From positions 11,285,379-11,349,378 of the forward strand of contig NC_064771.1 in the NCBI RefSeq assembly GCF_011397635.1: 64,000 bases of DNA, given 5' to 3'. Positions within the stretch are counted from its first letter, which is position 1, and the number at the start of each line of letters is the position of its first letter. A program made the position numbers and the translations under genes. The notes below the pieces were generated by a model. That model was given only the letters and a program-made list of their open reading frames with translations. It was not told the origin of the DNA and searched no databases. Of this stretch, positions 37,661 through 51,100 are shown piece after piece. The DNA is from Epinephelus fuscoguttatus (taxonomy: Eukaryota > Chordata > Actinopteri > Perciformes > Serranidae).

Positions 37661-38786
37661 GTGTTTGAGGTGGGGAGGCTGTTATCAAAAACCCATCGGA
37701 GCAGATGAGGGATTAAAACAGAGGAGGCATTTATAACAGTAATGGTGAGATGTTGTAACTGCTTGGTGTGAGATGATACTTCAGTTGAGGCCGAAATCAA
37801 AGATCGTTTGAAATCGCATTTAGAAGAAGAGGAAGAAAAAGGAGACGGAGAGAGAGAAAACACAACATCCAAGAGGCAAACAGACAAGAGAGGGGAGAAT
37901 TTAGCAGGAAATGCAGCATGAGACAGCACACGGGAGATTTTATTGTCTCTAAAGACCAAAGAACACCCCTTTTCATGTTAATGATATGCTGTTCTATTTA
38001 TAGCCCTTAATGTCTTCTTCCTCTTCTTCTTCTGTCTATTTTAGTAGAAAAAAAAGCTCAGCCTACACTGCCTCCTTTTCTGTCTTTCTCTTCTATTTCA
38101 GTCACACTGTGATGTGTTTTCTTTCTAATCTGGATCTATTTTTGTGGCGTAATGGGAGGAAGACGTCTGAGCATAATCAGGTGACTCATTTGCATTTTAG
38201 TCATTTGGCTGTTGATGTTATCCAGAGTGTTTTATAATGAGTGGCAATTGTGGAATAAACTCACACTGAAAATGACAAGTGAGGGATGAAAGAGGAGTTA
38301 ATTTGCCCCGAATGATTTCTGAGAAAAGTGCAGAATAAAGGAAGTGAAATAAGTTTCGAAGAAAGACTTTTCATACGTATAAAAGAGGAAGAAATGGATA
38401 AGGGCAGGATCAATTAAGTTACAAGCTTTTAAAGGGCCAGTTCACCCAAAATCTGGTCATCCACACCAATTTCTTTACTGGTCTTTTTCACTCTCCTTAC
38501 TCAACACCGGCTGTGATTGATTACCTCTCTTCTGTCCTCTTGTCCTCTGCACTCATTCCTCTCCATCTTTGTGTGTGTGGTGTGGGTGTGTGTCTTTGCG
38601 GCTGTGACTTTCTGACATGAAACATTCACCTACACTAGCATTACCTCATGGATCAATAGCCCTCCTTGTCCCCACCCTCGCCTCCTTCCCTGACACTCTT
38701 TTTCCTTCCTCCTATCCTTTGCATATCAGATCAATATTAACACTGGCTGCTGCGGAGGCCAGGTTACTGCCAATAGTACGTCTCAG

Positions 38787-38845
<59 letters not shown>

Positions 38846-38924
38846 TGTCATGCACCTCACAGTGAGTGATGAAGAGAGCATGAATGCACAAATAGAGATG
38901 ACAAAATGACTCATATTATTACAC

Positions 38925-38956
<32 letters not shown>

Positions 38957-39088
38957 CAGTTCTCCACTGTAACAATAAACGAATGAGGTCACTGCAAGCC
39001 AATCAGAGAGCTCCATCTTCAACAAGACGTGAAATGTATACCAGTTGACACACAGCCACCCCACACACAAATACTGCACCCTCAACCT

Positions 39089-39136
<48 letters not shown>

Positions 39137-42100
39137 CAACAAAAGACACACACATACACACACACTGTTTAAATGGCACCTTCATTCTCCTACAGTGACA
39201 ATTACAGTGTCATTGCTTGAATATAGCTTACAACGCTTTAAACTGCAAACATACACACAACCACTTAGGAGAAGATGGATGAAAATGAGCGTTTGAAAGT
39301 CGGCGATGGATGTTTCAGGATAACTGAATTCCAGCTAAAGGCATCCTCCGCTGGGGGATGTTCGTCCGAGGAGTTTTCAAGGTTCTGCTTATTGAAGGGT
39401 AAACAACGCAAGATTGACACAACAACAGAGCGGCCATTTTTGCTTTTTTCTTTCAGATGTAAAAACTAAGAGCAATCAGTTTTTGGCAAAAATGGTGCAT
39501 AGCAACAACACATGTAACACTATCAAGGCCTGCTGTTATTTTCCTTTTCTTTGTATTCAGGAAATCATGATGAATATCAAATATTGCATCATATTTACAG
39601 GTTAGTTACAAAAAATCATGAAATGAAAACACTGCTATGTTTTCGCATCTCTTGCTGACCTGCCCAGTTGCCCACACAATGGAGGAAGTCACAGCTTTTT
39701 GGAACAGAGGGATGTAGGTGACTTATTATAAGAGATGTAATTCACCTTGCAGTTTCACACAAAACTAAACTGTTCCAACAAACCTGTGGTAAACTGCAAC
39801 GTTCTTGACTTACAAAATTATCCTTTAAATTAACACACATCATAAGTATAATCCAAGGCATACTTAAAATGTGATAAAAAAAATTATTTGTCATTCGTTG
39901 CTGACTACTGCACATCTTTTTACCGCTTTAAGGTTCCATGGGAAACACCAGAAGGAGAGGGACTTCGCCTCTCTATAGGCTAAATGAGGGAAGCATAAGT
40001 GAGAAGTGAAGATATTTTGCTGGTCTTAGTCTGAACTTGAGGGTCGCAGAGATGCTTTTCAGGCTTTCTTTGAATGCAGAGAATTAACATTACATGACAT
40101 TTTAACTTTTTTTTTTTCAAAGCTGTATTTGACATTTTGGGAAATAGGCAGCATTAGATGATCACATTGATACCACTCATATCTATCCAGTAAATATGCA
40201 GCTACATTCTGGAGATGGTAAGATAATCTTAACTGAGCATAAAGACTGGAAGCAGGAGAAGACAGCTAACCATTGCTCTGGACTATTTTTTGGCCAGGCA
40301 GGGAAAAAAGCACTTTGGTGTTTGTAAGAATTAAACAAAGAAGATACAATGTTAGTTGGTGAGCTTAGATACGTTGGTAGGCAGATTTCCTTACTTTTGG
40401 ACAGAGTCAGGCTGGCTGTTTTTCCCTGTCGCCAGTATTTATGGTAGGCTAAGCTAACTCTCCTGGCTCATATTTACCATACAGACACGATCATGGTATC
40501 ACATCTAACTCTTGGCAAAAAAAAAAAAAGAAATGTGCATAAGACTAATCCTTTAATAGCGTTTTTTAGAGGCGAGAGTAAGTAAAACCTGTGCAAGTCA
40601 CAAGCATGTTTCAAAATCATGTCTTAACCTTCAAAACTCAAACAAGTCCCATGATACCTTAGTGAGAATCAAGCAAGTCAAGTCCCCTGCTATAAGACAA
40701 GCAATGCAGTCTTTGCTAAGATCAAGCAAGTCACAAGTCAAGTCAAATCAAATTCTGATGATCTGGACTAGCCCCCTCCATCATAGCTGCATGCGCGTCC
40801 TAGTAGGTTGCCAGGTTTGCACTCATTGCTCAAGGAATCCTCCAGTCATGAGTCAGAGGAAAAAATGTAACTTCTCTCTCTATAAAATGCAAATATTTAA
40901 TAAAAAAAGTCAAGTCTCAAGTCATAAATAATAAGTCAAGTCTTTATTGAGTGCCCCCTTCTCTGTTGTTTTTACATAGCTGAGACCAGGTCCTTTTAGT
41001 GCATAGGTCATCATTATATATTCAAGTATTCGCCTTCTAACCAGCCAAATATTCAAAAATCTGCTTGCATGAGGGTCTTCATAAGTATAGTAATACCTGC
41101 AGAGTAAGGCTCCTGTTTTTCGATGAACTCAAACTCATTCCTCTCGTACTTGGCTCTGATCCACTGCTCTCTCAGCATCCTGGAGACACAGAAACACACA
41201 CAGTCAGTTCTCACATCAGTTTGTCTGTTGTTACTTTAGGTTTCTTACCTAACCCTGATTAAACTGAATAGTTAAATAGTCATTGCTTATGTTCTACGAC
41301 ACTCATGGACATGTATCGCATTGAAACATAAAGCATTCTGTATCAAACCTGATCACTGCCTCTGTTTCCACAGTTTCTAGCAAAGCTGCATATAAAGGAA
41401 GCATTCTCAATTTTAGACCTTCTTTCTCTTCAGTGTGTGGAGAAACAAATGGCAACAGTCAGCACATCACCATGCCAACAATCTCTCTCATCCTGTTTCC
41501 TTCTCTGCGTCTCTCAACCTTTCAATCTCCGCTTCAGGCTCCAAACAACCATTCTATCAACATCAAGAGGTAACGTGTCGTACTCTTAGCAGATATCTCT
41601 TTGAATGACACCTTCTAGTGACACTGGATAGGAACTAAAACCCTGTGGTTCTCAGGGGAGTAGAGTGAGCGAACACAAGACGCAATGGCACAGACACAAA
41701 GGAAGACACTTCTCTTTCATCTGAGCTTTATCTCACTCTGCCTGTCTTCTGTTTCTATTTGAATCAAACTCAGTTGGAGGGAGACAGACACAGAGAGAGA
41801 TGGATGGACAAGCTGAAAATGCCCACGAAAATCTGTGTCACCACCTCAGCTTACACAACTAAAGTGTTTGCAGTAGGAAAGGTACAATAGAAGAAAAACT
41901 ATTTCTGGAGGCAGACTCAAAAATATATATTTGTTGGTGTAGAACGATCTGTGCTATACAGCAGGCTCCAGATAAATTAAAATGTATACTTACAGAACTG
42001 TGATGATGTCAAAAAAAAAAACCTTAAACTTAATTAATCCACTTTGATTCAAAGATCTAAAATATAAAACATGAAACAGTTGACCACAGGGGCTTTTACA

Positions 42101-45100
42101 GCAAAAGAGGAAGTGGTATTTATGTGATATACACAGTGAGAGGTGTGAAACTGTATACTGAATCTTCATTTACAGTAACAATGTCCCACCACACGGTATT
42201 TGCATCACTTTAGCACTTATCGGCATGCAGTGTACCCGCCTCTGCATTCAGCCTTTTCTTATCACATTCAGTTTCAGGCAGTGTGAGAAGAGAAGTGTGG
42301 AGCTCAACAATGGCCAATATTACATACAGACTACTTAATATTTTTAGATTAACAATAAAACAAATGGCTATGTGTAGCATGAAAGGGTTGCTCTTGATAA
42401 TCTCCCCACAGATAATTAGCACCAGAGCATGGATGTTGTCCAAAGACTAGGGGTGTAACAGTACACGCATTTGTATAGAACCATTCGGTGTGAGGCTTTC
42501 AGTTTGGTATGCATTACTGATCGAATGACATGTTTCACTATCCTGTTACATTTGGAAAATAAAATATACAGCTTAGATTCCATGAAATATAATGTTCTCA
42601 GGGCCACTGCGCTCAACAAGGCAGAACACACATCGTAACTGGCAACATGCTGTCTGCCCATCCTACCCCCAACCCAAAACAGAAGACTCACTCAGGTATA
42701 GCTCCATCATTGTTCAAAGTTAGCTTTAATAAACAAGTAAATCTAAATAAAATAAAATAAAAAAATAAAAACATTTAAATATCTAGGAAATTTCTATGGA
42801 ATTTCTACTTTTTTGCTGCATCGAAAACGTACTGTACCATCAAACTAAACCATGAATTTAGTGAATTGTTACCAAAGATATTAAAGGGGCAATAAGCGAA
42901 ATCGTTTCACCGCTAGGTTCGTTGTTGTGCACTGCCTGTAGAGCAAAACAAAGTGTGTCATGAGCCACTCCTCCCTCTACCTCTGCTCTCCAACACTCCC
43001 CACCCCCCCACTCGCCTCGTCTGTGCCAGCGAGTACCGCAGCATCTCCACGGACTATCACATCCAGACGGTCCTGGTGTTTCTTCCGCAGGCTCCGCTTC
43101 ACTCAGCTTCACTCAGCTGCCCGATATACCCGCTGCTTCTTCCCACATTAACCTAAATAACAAACCAGGGCTCGGTGCTCCGGTTGAATCCAAACGGAGA
43201 GCCGCTAGCTGGGAAGCTAGCAGAGGCTAACTGGCTGTGTTGGCAGCTGAGTGAAGTGGAGCATGAGGAGGAAGCACCGGTTAGCCCACTCACTCGCCAC
43301 AGAGGTGAGGAAATAAAACCTAAACAGCCAACTTAGTTTGGCTTAGTTTAGCAGTTAGCGATGTCTTTCACTCACTCTCGGTCTCTGCTGTGTTTAGCTA
43401 TTTCCCTGCTTTCCTGTTAGCGTTAGCACTGAGCTTGTAGTCAGGCTCACGGTCTCACGGAGAAGAGCTGGAACATTAGCATGGCAGCCGATTAGTGCTA
43501 ACGTCCCCACGCTTCTCCGCCAGGCTCAGTGAGTCGGAGCCAAGAAGCGTAGGGAGATTGGCGTTAGCACTAGTTGGCTGCCATGCTAACATTCCAACTC
43601 TTCTTCGTGAGACTGTGAGCCTGGCGGGCTCACAGTCTCACGGAGAAGAGAGGAATATTAGCGTTAGCTCCCAGAGTTAGCACTAGAGCTACTACAGCTA
43701 CTGGAGTAAATTACAGCTATGGAGCACTTCTACCAGCTCTTCTAGTCACTGAGCCTCGCCTCCATTTCAGCAAATATATTGCATTTATTACAGGTACCAT
43801 CATCATTGAAGTAGGCAGGGGAATAGCTAAACACAGCCGCCAGGCTACATTTTACAATGCTAATTGCAAATGTTAGCTGGGCTGCCGGGCTACTCATCTA
43901 ACACAACCGTAACGCCTGACCCATTGCTGGGACAGAGCCGCTAATAACTCAAGCTCCGGACATTAACCCATGCTACGATTGTAACATTAAATTTAATTGA
44001 ATCGACGTAGTGACATGTGCCTAACGTTACTGTAACACTTATTAAAACAGACATTTGACTTTATGTTGTATCTGTCCAGGAGAAGAAGAGCTAGCTCCGA
44101 GTCAGATTATAGCCCCTTTAGCTCTTGCAGTGCTCTCCACCTTGGAAATGCAAGGTCAATGTTAATCCGAGTTCTGTCCCTGTCTTATCCGACAACTTAT
44201 TCGCCAACAACCGTTGTTTCTTCAGAGGTAATGTCAGATCCTGGTCGTCTTCAGGTGGACTTTCCGCTCTCTGCCATTTCATTTTGAAAATACGCGCTGC
44301 CATTGCTCATTGGCTGTAGCCTTTTATAGGGAGGGAGGGCCAAGAGCTCCGAGAGGGGGGGGGGGGGGGGGATTCACATGAACGTACATGAACACGCAGC
44401 TGGACCGGTTTGTAAACAATGGGCTGGAGATCAACACAGAGAGAGGGTGTGTGAGGTCATGCTATACTCCAGATGAAATTACACCCCTAGTTCTTCACAC
44501 AGCAATTTTTTAATTCCTTCAATCTAGAAATGATGAATTTTGCTTATTGCTCCTTTAAAATTACATACATTTTACACTTAGCCTAGATGTCACGCAAACA
44601 AAGATAACTTTTCTAAAGTCTGGAAAAGCTTTGCAAATATTATCCCTTGTATTATGAATTTGAATTTAAAGAGGTTTTACAATTTGCCTTGTTTTTACAG
44701 AGAGGGTGGAAAAACTATTTTTAAGCCACAGGGTGTTTTGTTGTTGCAGTGATTGCTATCGGCAAGGCTAACTGACGACAGCATATCTAACGTTAGCTCT
44801 CTTACTAATTCCATGCTCGATAAAGGCTGCAAGTATTTTGACTTGTCATAGAAAGAAAGGCACAGGCGTTCAGTTTTGGACTGGCCATTGGGGAGCCTAT
44901 AGCTGTAGTGACTCGGCAGGGGTACTCTGTAATATCAGGTAGCAATTGAAACAACCAAAACTGAAAATATACATTAGTCTGTGCAAGCAGCAACCCTTCA
45001 GGGATGAAAAATGAAGCCAACGTCTAACTGCAGTTCCTCTGACGGCCACTTGAGGCTGACCCTGAAGGACAGCCAATCCCATAGATTGTATAAATAATGG

Positions 45101-48100
45101 ACATAGCTACTGTAACGTCACCCAATGGTTTGTGGGCTGCTGTTTTGAAGCCAGTTCAACATTTGGCAATTGCCATCTTGATTTTTTGGAGCCAAAGGTG
45201 CCCATTTGGATGAGAGCTTGGTGCTATGAAGGAGCGAGGGATGGATCTTACTCATAGACTGTGGTGGTGCCTCACAGACAGCCTGACACTAAAGCATCCC
45301 CGCTTTTAAATATGCATAATTTTTGGCACTATTAAAATATAAACCGATGTTTTGGGTTTTTTTTTTAAAAAAGAATCATCCCCTGTACAGTTGTCATGAA
45401 TGTTGACAATAGCTAGCGAGACCAAAACTGTTTTTGCACCAGGCAGTAAACATGTTTCTTTTTGCATTTTAACATGTGTGTGGGTGGTTTAACTCTGTTT
45501 TTGAGGCTACCTCAAGTGGTCATTCGCTAAACTGCAGTTTTTGGCACTCTTGCATTGGCTTGCATCGTCATTTAGTCAATCCCCATTAGACCCCCATGTT
45601 AAAATGCCGACATTACAGCATAAATAAACATGTTTACAGCCTGGTACAAAAATATTTGATGGTCAGAGATAAAATTGACTTGTTAAATACTTTCTCTACA
45701 GATGAACATTGCTCTGAAAAGGAACGGATGGAGGAGGAGGGAGCAGGAACCAGCATAGATCCAATTACAGGTGCACTACTGAATATAATATTATGTGTCT
45801 GTGAAGTAGGCTAAATTAGAGATACAAACTGAGGAGGCAGGTTTCAGAAAGACATCCTGAAGTGTCTTCAAGGTCTTCAGCATCATCAGATTCTCTTTAT
45901 ACCTGAAAAACTGTTAAAATTATTGCTAAAAAATATTCTGCACATGCCCTTCGGGTGCTCTCATAAAAAGCCTTTCCATCTCAAAAGTGCTAAATCTCAG
46001 TGCCAGTCCGCCCCTGCAGGTGTTACTAATAACATTAACGATGAAACAGCCAGTTTAGTGTTTACACCTGTGCTTATGTCAAAATGGCTTCCAGGAAAAA
46101 GGCAATCCAGCAGCCTAGCTGTAGCCAGTTTGCTCCTGTTAGCAATAGCAACACAAAAGAACACACCACTCTCTATCTTTTTACTATTTATAGAGGAAAC
46201 AGTAGTCAAAATATGAGTGAACGTACAAGTCACCTTTGATATTTTGTCCAGTAAAGGTTATATTACATAATGACACACAAACACTGACCTTTAAGTGACA
46301 CTGGTGCCATTGTGGAAGCTCAGTGGAAAACTGACTCACAAAATAATTAATGACCATGCAAAACAAGAGGTAGTTGGAAAGTGAATATTGTTACATGGTG
46401 TATTTATCACGAAACTGACAAAATGTATCTGCTCGGTTAATGTTAGCCTTGCTGTCTTTTAGCTAACTAGCATGTAGGCTAATTCATTTAGCATATTTTC
46501 TCTTTTCAGACAATAAACTGCTTGTACAAAGCTCACATTGGCTGCACCTCAAGTATTTCTGTTATGGAAGGGACAAGTGAAAAAACACTTACTTGCAGTC
46601 AGTGTGTGTTGGTCTGTAGTAGAAAGCAGGAACCTTCTGCTCATATTTGGCCCTGGCTGCATTGTTTCCTGTGGCAGCCATCAACTGAAACAGAGACAGG
46701 AAAACACAATTTGGTCATCTTAATACTGCTCACAGTCAGATAATCACTTCAAAAAATATACAGTGGCTTTCGCAGTGATTCATTTAACATGTCCAGGGTG
46801 AATTGACAAGCAAAATACAGTTTATCTAACACCATATTTAACGTGTTGTTAATTAGTTACAGTTTAAAGGTATTTTATTCTGAAAATCCCTCTATCATGT
46901 AAAACAGTTTGGTTCAGGTAAATTTAAAGATTCAAGAACATACCATAGGTTAGCTTTCATGTTTTTATTGGGGGAGACAAATTTTAACCCTCCAATAAAA
47001 ACATAAAAGTAGCAGAGGACTTTTATTTTGACAAAATTAAAGATATTTCCACCATAAATTGATGCAGAAAGGCCACAAATGAGCTATATGCACACAGTGG
47101 TGCTGACGTACTTCCTGTTAAAGCTAAGACAGCCACATCACTTCTGCGCTTTTATTCCGCTGAACATCACTAAGTGCCTCTTTGTCAAGCTTCCAGTAAT
47201 TACTTAGTTTTTCCTCCGATGCGGAAACCAGTTGACAATGGATTGTCACTATCTGGAGGGAGAAATTTACAGCTAGCTCGCATACCCAAGTTTGTAGTCG
47301 GCATTTCAAGAAAGAGGATGTTCGTGAACCAGCTATGAGACAGTGCACTGACTGTTAAAGACGGAACGGCTCCAGCGTTGTTTGAATGGAACAATTTATC
47401 TGTTCCACCTTCAAGACTGGGAGTGTGGGAGAGGAAAGAGCGAGGGTATGACACAGAGGATGACACACTGGGAGAGGAGGCTACAATCTCCGATGACCAT
47501 GACTACACTTCGGCTCAGGATCCCGCAGGTGTCAGCTTAGCTCTCGATAAATGAAAATAAATTATGAAATTATGGAATTATGAAAATAAATCACTAGAAT
47601 GCAGGAAATCAAGTGTTTGATGTTCAAAATCTTCTAGTGGAGGACTTCCAAACCAGTGGCGTAAGGTAGTTATGACAGGCTCCAATGCCCGCTATTATGA
47701 CAGACCCTAGTGCACACCATTGTGCACATATCATCTCATCACATGATCAGATAATTGACATTAGATAACATCATATTTTTTATTATTGCATATCTGTATA
47801 TGACAAAAAATACCACAGAAAACAGAAAATTTTAAGTAAATTCAACAACTTTAATAGTTTGTTATGGTTTATGTAGAATATGGATAATTTTGTGGTAGAT
47901 GCTATTGACTATTTTACAAAAAAAAAGGAAAATGCCAAAGATGGGTTTGCCTTTTTCAAGGACATAAGTTGGCCATCAAGTTGGCAATCACTCATAAGGA
48001 CCTATTCTCCTCCTAACACATTGTATTGTCCTTGTATTGTCGCCTGGATTTCAAAATAAAACCTGATAAAACAAACATAGCACCAACTTCTTAATACCTT

Positions 48101-51100
48101 AAGGACATTACAAAATAGACACATTTTTTTCTTACTTTTTTTTTTTTAAAGTCACCTTTTACAGCAGATCGACATTACAGCAGCCGTGACATTTCAAAAA
48201 AGTAAGACCTGGACAATGGTGACAACAAAACTACAATAGGAAAAAGGAAAATAGCATTAAACTTTAAATGAGACAACAAAAAATGGGCTAAAGCACAGAA
48301 AATCTTAAGTATGACAGAACTTCTTCAGCTGTGGGATTAATTGTAGAATTGGCTACACCGCACTGAGACGTGTCTGCCTTCTTCCCCCGTTCCCTCCATT
48401 GTTCGTTTCATCCAAGGATAATCCCTGAGCCCAATCCAGCTGGCTGGATCCCTCAATGTGCCTCTCTTATCCTCTGAGGGGCTCTGGGAAGGGATGCAGC
48501 ACTCTGGCGTTTTATTGCAGAGGTCAAATAGCAGCAGAAAATTCAACCGAAATACGAACCTCTGAAGAAAGTCACGGGAATCAACGTGACACATCTGCTG
48601 CCAAAATATGATGCATTCTACACCTCAGATGTGACATTTAGAACATGACATTAATGTCATCAAAGCAGAAGATCTGGAACGTTTTAGTGCCATTTAATAA
48701 TCACCTCCTTTCCACTATCCATTATTAGGTATGCCTTGCCTTTGTGTGAAGTGCTCACTATTCCAGACTGTGAGTCACAAACATCTGCAAAGCCTGACAT
48801 TCACTTACTGCGCAATAAAACAACATATTCATGATAACATCATTTACAAGGCAACAACAAATGATACCAGGCAAGTCTGATTTTTATTCTCAATGGCATC
48901 ATGTAAAACAAAGAGCTGAGGCCTTATTAATTAAAACATGCACTCCCACCCTCACGCAGTAACAATGATAAATCTCAGCTGTTCTACATCCATCTGCTCC
49001 TGCACATACAAGTCCCAGTAGCCTTAATGTGGAGTTACTTGTTGTGGACAAATGTAGCAACTGTACCCTTTTATGTTTTTCTTCTATCTTACTATATAAT
49101 GACAAAAACTCTGTCTGTGGGTGTGTCTGTGTCTCTGTTCCATGTTTTTCTCCTCACTGACTTGGTCAATCCATGTGAAATTTGGCACAGTGGTAGAGGG
49201 TCATGGGAGGATGCGAATGAAGCAATATTACATCAAATGGCCAAAGGGGGGCGCTATAGCAACCCACTGAAATTGCAAACTTTGAATGGGCATATCTCAT
49301 GCCCCGTATGTCGTAGAGACATGAAACTTTGCACAGAGATGCCTCTCCTCATGAGGAGCAAATTTGCCTCAAGAACCTACAACTTACGGTTATATAGATT
49401 TTCCGCCATTTTTAATTTTTTTGAGAAACACTTAAAATCAATCTCTTTCTAGTGATTTTGACCGATCTGCATGAAACTCGGTGAACATAATCTAGGGGCC
49501 AATATCTAAAGTTCCCTCTTGGCAAAAGTTGGAAAACTTACTAAAACTGAGCTTCTATAAGGCAATGAATATTGCGGAGGGCGTGGCTCATCAAACAAAA
49601 TGGGGGTGCTAGAGAGCTAATTTCTTATCTAGGCCTAACAGCCATATCAATTTTTACTAAACTTGGCAGATATGTAGAACAGGACGCCTCTTTTTTTGCC
49701 TATATTTGACAGGATACTGAAGCATGACAGGAAGGATGGGAGAGAGAGAGAGCAAGGAAGACATGCAGCAAAGAACGAAGGCTGGATTCCAACCCCCACC
49801 GCTGCAACAAGGGCTAGCTGCACCTTTCCCGTGTGAACTACCAGTGCAACCCACTTTTAAGTCAATACAACATATAAACACTTTAACTATCTGCCTTTCA
49901 ACGTGCTACCTCAACTACTAATGGACAGTTTTAGCCCACTAACTATCCCACTATTGGCAATGGTTCTACTGTACTTTCAATAAAGCAATCGTACTATCAA
50001 ATTCCCAAAAACTCTGTCTGAATACACTGCACTTCTTATGGGTTCAGTTGACTATTTAATCTGCAATTTCCTATGACCTGTATCCCAAACACACACCATG
50101 TGAAACTGTACGTGGGCAACTGTGCATTCAATGGGTATGGACTAATTGCTTTATTAATCTCAGTTTTGCAACTGTCTGACAATGCCTCTCTACAAACTAG
50201 GGGAGCCCGGGGATGGTTGGCACACATATTTTCTGGTCCTTTGAAGGTCACAGAAACAAACTGAAACGTCAAAATATTTGCTTTCTTCACCTACTCCCAT
50301 GTTAAAACATCTGAAAGTCACTAACACTCATGGTGAGGGTGACATTTCAGCTTTACTGTATCGAAAGTAAAAAAGTGGTCTGTCAACTAAATGTATAATT
50401 AAACTGTGCTAGACAGAGATGCTAGAAATGTGTAAACTGTAGTTAGTAGATGTGGTGGTTAGCTACAGTTTGACAGGATTTGAAAGTCTGTGATGAGTGA
50501 TGGTAACTGGGGAACTTAATTTCATCTCAAAGTCTGGTAAAATGTGCACAGGGTTGGTTGCCACACAGATTTAAATTGAACTGTAACTGTATTTTGGGAG
50601 ACTAAAACTATTTTAAAAGTTAAAAAAGAATGTTTATATTGTTAATTTTTCATTACTATTTTGAATGGTCAATGGCAAAATTAGACATTCCAAGTGATTA
50701 AAAACTGGCTTAAAAATGTTGCTTGGTTTTAAAAATGGATAGATATTCTAACGAAAGCTTGTGTTTTCTGGTTCTTGTTTGAATTAAAGGTTCAAATTGT
50801 TTCCACTGATTGCTTCGTTTTTTTACTGTAACATTTGATCCAACTACTTAAACCCTATGATGGGACCGGTTGGCACAAATGCACAACATGACTTTAATCA
50901 CAAATCACCTAATTTAAAAAAAAAAAAAAAAAAAACATTTGTGAACACGAGGACACATTTATTTATAGATAAGACCTCAACCTCTCATTTGCTGCTGGTT
51001 AAAATATTCAAACATAAATGACACTGAAAGTCCACATCCTCCTCCTCTTCTTCATCGTCCACATGAATATTACTAACTGACCTGTTGCACATGAGATATC

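Noticed and set aside
37444..37959. 171-codon minus-strand open frame
   Set aside because: Only 37489-37601 is real coding (adap1 exon 5). The rest is intron, including a translated (CT)n run, with splice sites on both sides.
40590..40945. CAAGTC repeats as a regulatory array
   Set aside because: The copies are irregular and degenerate, and the composition is typical of an eroded repeat; no evidence of function.
42447..44492. CTAGGGGTGTAAC at 42449 and TTACACCCCTAG near 44481 as a hAT end pair
   Set aside because: The right end lies inside the TTAA element (42885-44554) while the left lies outside it, which cannot come from simple nesting; probably a coincidence or an internal motif.
49027..49452. 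141-codon plus-strand open frame
   Set aside because: Lies in a dispersed repeat, has no family motifs and lies antisense in adap1 intron 2.
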